In this document: piece by piece, positions 7,570 through 8,800 of the stretch
Numbering within the stretch: position 1 is the stretch's first letter
How the letters are laid out: each line of letters starts with the position of its first letter
Origin: Spirochaetaceae bacterium
GTDB lineage: Bacteria > Spirochaetota > Spirochaetia > DSM-2461
Length of the DNA: 8,800 nt
Direction of reading: 5' to 3'
NCBI GenBank assembly: GCA_016342385.1
Contig: JAEINM010000147.1
Coordinates: forward strand, 1 to 8,800
Translations under genes and position numbers: made by a program
Notes under the pieces: generated by a model
The model's input: only the letters and a program-made list of their open reading frames with translations
What the model was told of the DNA's origin: nothing
Databases searched by the model: none

Positions 7570-8388
7570 ATGAGTATTATTACTGTTTCCCGACAATATG
7601 GCAGTTTGGGGAAAGAGATTGCCGAAAATCTAGCTTCGAAACTCGCTTATCAGTTTCTGGATAAAAAATCACTCGAGTCCCAATCAGGAAAATTCGGAAT
7701 ACCCGATGTCAGCATTGAAAAATACGACGAAAAAAGCCCCGGATTTTTTGAATATTTTAAATCGGGAAAGGACCGTTATATCAGATTTTTAAAAACAGCT
7801 GTATTCGAAAATACCAAAAAGGGAGATTGTGTCATTTGCGGAAGAGGAGCTCAATTAATCCTAAAAGATATTCCCGGTGTACTGAATATTAGAATTGTAT
7901 CGTCAATGGAAAAGCGAATAGAGCGAGTTTCCGAGAAATTGCAGTGTGATAAAAAACAGGCGGAAAAAATTATCATTCAGAACGATAAAGACAGGAGCGG
8001 TTTCCACAAATTTTTCTTTGAACACAACTGGAAAGATATGGATTTATATGACCTGGTTATCAATACAGATAATATTGATGTTGATTCGGCTATTGAAACT
8101 ATATTAACGATTAATAAGTGTAAATGTCTGAAAATTGATCCTGCCCTCCTGAAACAGAAACTGGAAGATAAATTTATTGCCCAGGAAGTCATTATTTCAC
8201 TGCTCTATGATCATAGTATCCCTATCGATATTCTCGATGTGGAATGTGAAAAAGGCGTCGTAACCATTAGAGGAACGGTGACAGTCGAGCAGAATATTGA
8301 ACAGTGTAAAAAGGCGGCATTGAAGGTGCCCGGTGTTGAGTCTGTAGAGACGGAGATTTATTTTATTACCAATTATATGGGGTATTAG
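7570..8388 (+). CDS. Cytidylate kinase-like protein with C-terminal BON domain
   Basis: A 272-residue protein. Residues 1-185 match the cytidylate-kinase-like family (the second, divergent family, not classical Cmk). It begins 'ITVSRQYGSLGKEIAENLA' with a P-loop-like GSLGKE (11-16), has 'VICGRGAQLIL' (88-98), and carries a LID-like 'NDKDRSGF' (138-145) and 'LYDLVINTD' (159-167). Residues about 203-264 form a BON domain: 'IAQEVIISLLYD', then 'VECEKGVVTIRGTV' and 'ALKVPGVESVETEI'. BON domains usually occur in exported or membrane proteins, but no signal peptide or membrane helix is present here, so the protein should be cytosolic. The start is firm: AGGAGG at 7558-7563 with six bases to the ATG. 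A nucleoside or nucleotide kinase activity is inferred; the substrate cannot be read from sequence. It is divergent from the bat operon and may be unrelated to it. Confidence 0.9.
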   Translation: MSIITVSRQYGSLGKEIAENLASKLAYQFLDKKSLESQSGKFGIPDVSIEKYDEKSPGFFEYFKSGKDRYIRFLKTAVFENTKKGDCVICGRGAQLILKDIPGVLNIRIVSSMEKRIERVSEKLQCDKKQAEKIIIQNDKDRSGFHKFFFEHNWKDMDLYDLVINTDNIDVDSAIETILTINKCKCLKIDPALLKQKLEDKFIAQEVIISLLYDHSIPIDILDVECEKGVVTIRGTVTVEQNIEQCKKAALKVPGVESVETEIYFITNYMGY

Positions 8389-8399
8389 CTAGGAGATGA

Positions 8400-8694
8400 G
8401 AAGACGACTCTAGAAGTCCTGATGACAGGACTGAACAAAGACTGCCTGCCGACGACATTGCGAAGCAGATAAAGCTGTGTGTGTGCTTCGGCACAATTTT
8501 GCTGAGGTAAAACCACTCAGCAACCGTCTGGCTTTGAAGGTTAGGTAGTTTCTTATGGTGGTATAACGACACCCGCTTGCGTCCCTCCCCTAAGAAAAAT
8601 AACAAACCAGTTGAGCTGTCCGGCAGTTCCGGAAAAAAGAAGCTGTTAAACGGGTGAATTGATAAGAATATGCACACAGATAGCCGGATCTGCT
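8400..8694 (+). ncRNA. Large structured RNA, possibly HEARO / IscB omega-RNA-like
   Basis: There is no plausible gene here, but hairpins are dense. They are a 7-bp stem (8415-8421 with 8426-8432, loop ATGA), a 5-bp stem with a UUCG tetraloop (8482-8486 with 8491-8495), a perfect 8-bp stem (8499-8506 with 8516-8523) and a domain closed by 7 bp (8549-8555 with 8591-8597). That domain contains GGTG/CACC (8557-8560, 8570-8573). Further stems are a CCGG stem (8619-8623 with 8629-8633) and a 3' stem (8677-8681 with 8688-8692). A longer-range CTGG/CCAG pairing (8528-8531, 8607-8610) would enclose the large domain. The segment begins directly after ATGA (8396-8399). HEARO RNAs, the guide-bearing partners of IscB nucleases, are known to sit immediately after ATGA or GTGA and to be a few hundred bases of multi-stem RNA. 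No iscB follows within the window. The structure is seen; the family name is tentative, and the 3' boundary is approximate. Confidence 0.45.
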
Positions 8695-8800
8695 CCAACT
8701 TTCATGTTATTTCCTAATTCATAAATTGGAGTTTAAAAAGTATTAAAAATTATCCCCAGAAACAGTGCATTGCATCTTCATCTACAATTTGAACAAACTC

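Noticed and set aside
8366..8698. A 110-residue minus-strand open frame over the RNA region
   Set aside because: It overlaps the end of the kinase gene, has no recognisable motifs, and its span coincides with regularly paired hairpins, which explain the sequence better.
8400..8700. RNase P RNA, tmRNA, SRP RNA, 6S RNA or group II intron
   Set aside because: I could not find the conserved RNase P, SRP or tmRNA core sequences, a tRNA-like end, or an intron domain V hairpin. The stem pattern does not fit them, though only a covariance search is decisive.

Overview
The window is moderately AT-rich and reads as bacterial chromosome, most likely from a spirochaete. That taxon call is an inference from the complete, tightly packed Bat-type operon and the general protein style; no rRNA or other phylogenetic marker is present.

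Positions 7454 down to 1 (minus strand) are filled by one six-gene operon of the MoxR/VWA 'aerotolerance' (Bat) type. In transcription order it has a MoxR AAA+ ATPase, a short soluble DUF58 protein, a putative lipoprotein with one transmembrane helix and a cytosolic tail, BatA (VWA), a BatB-BatC fusion (VWA plus TPR/coiled coil), and BatD, which runs off the left edge. All five gene junctions overlap, by 4, 4, 11, 1 and 1 bases, so translation is probably coupled throughout. The expected system is a cytosolic MoxR ATPase that remodels or activates membrane-anchored VWA proteins through a metal-binding MIDAS site. BatC and BatD would supply periplasmic interaction surfaces. The cellular target of Bat systems is not settled.

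A 115-base divergent intergenic region (7455-7569) separates this operon from a plus-strand gene (7570-8388). That gene encodes a cytidylate-kinase-like P-loop protein with a C-terminal BON domain, an uncommon pairing.

The stretch from the kinase stop codon to about 8694 has no credible ORF but is dense in hairpins: a 7-bp stem, a UUCG-capped stem, a perfect 8-bp stem, a long 7-bp-closed domain, a CCGG stem and a 3' stem. It starts directly after an ATGA tetranucleotide. I read it as a large structured RNA. The best candidate is a HEARO / IscB omega-RNA-like element without an adjacent iscB gene, but the family assignment is tentative. From about 8701 to 8800 the sequence is AT-rich with no gene I can support.
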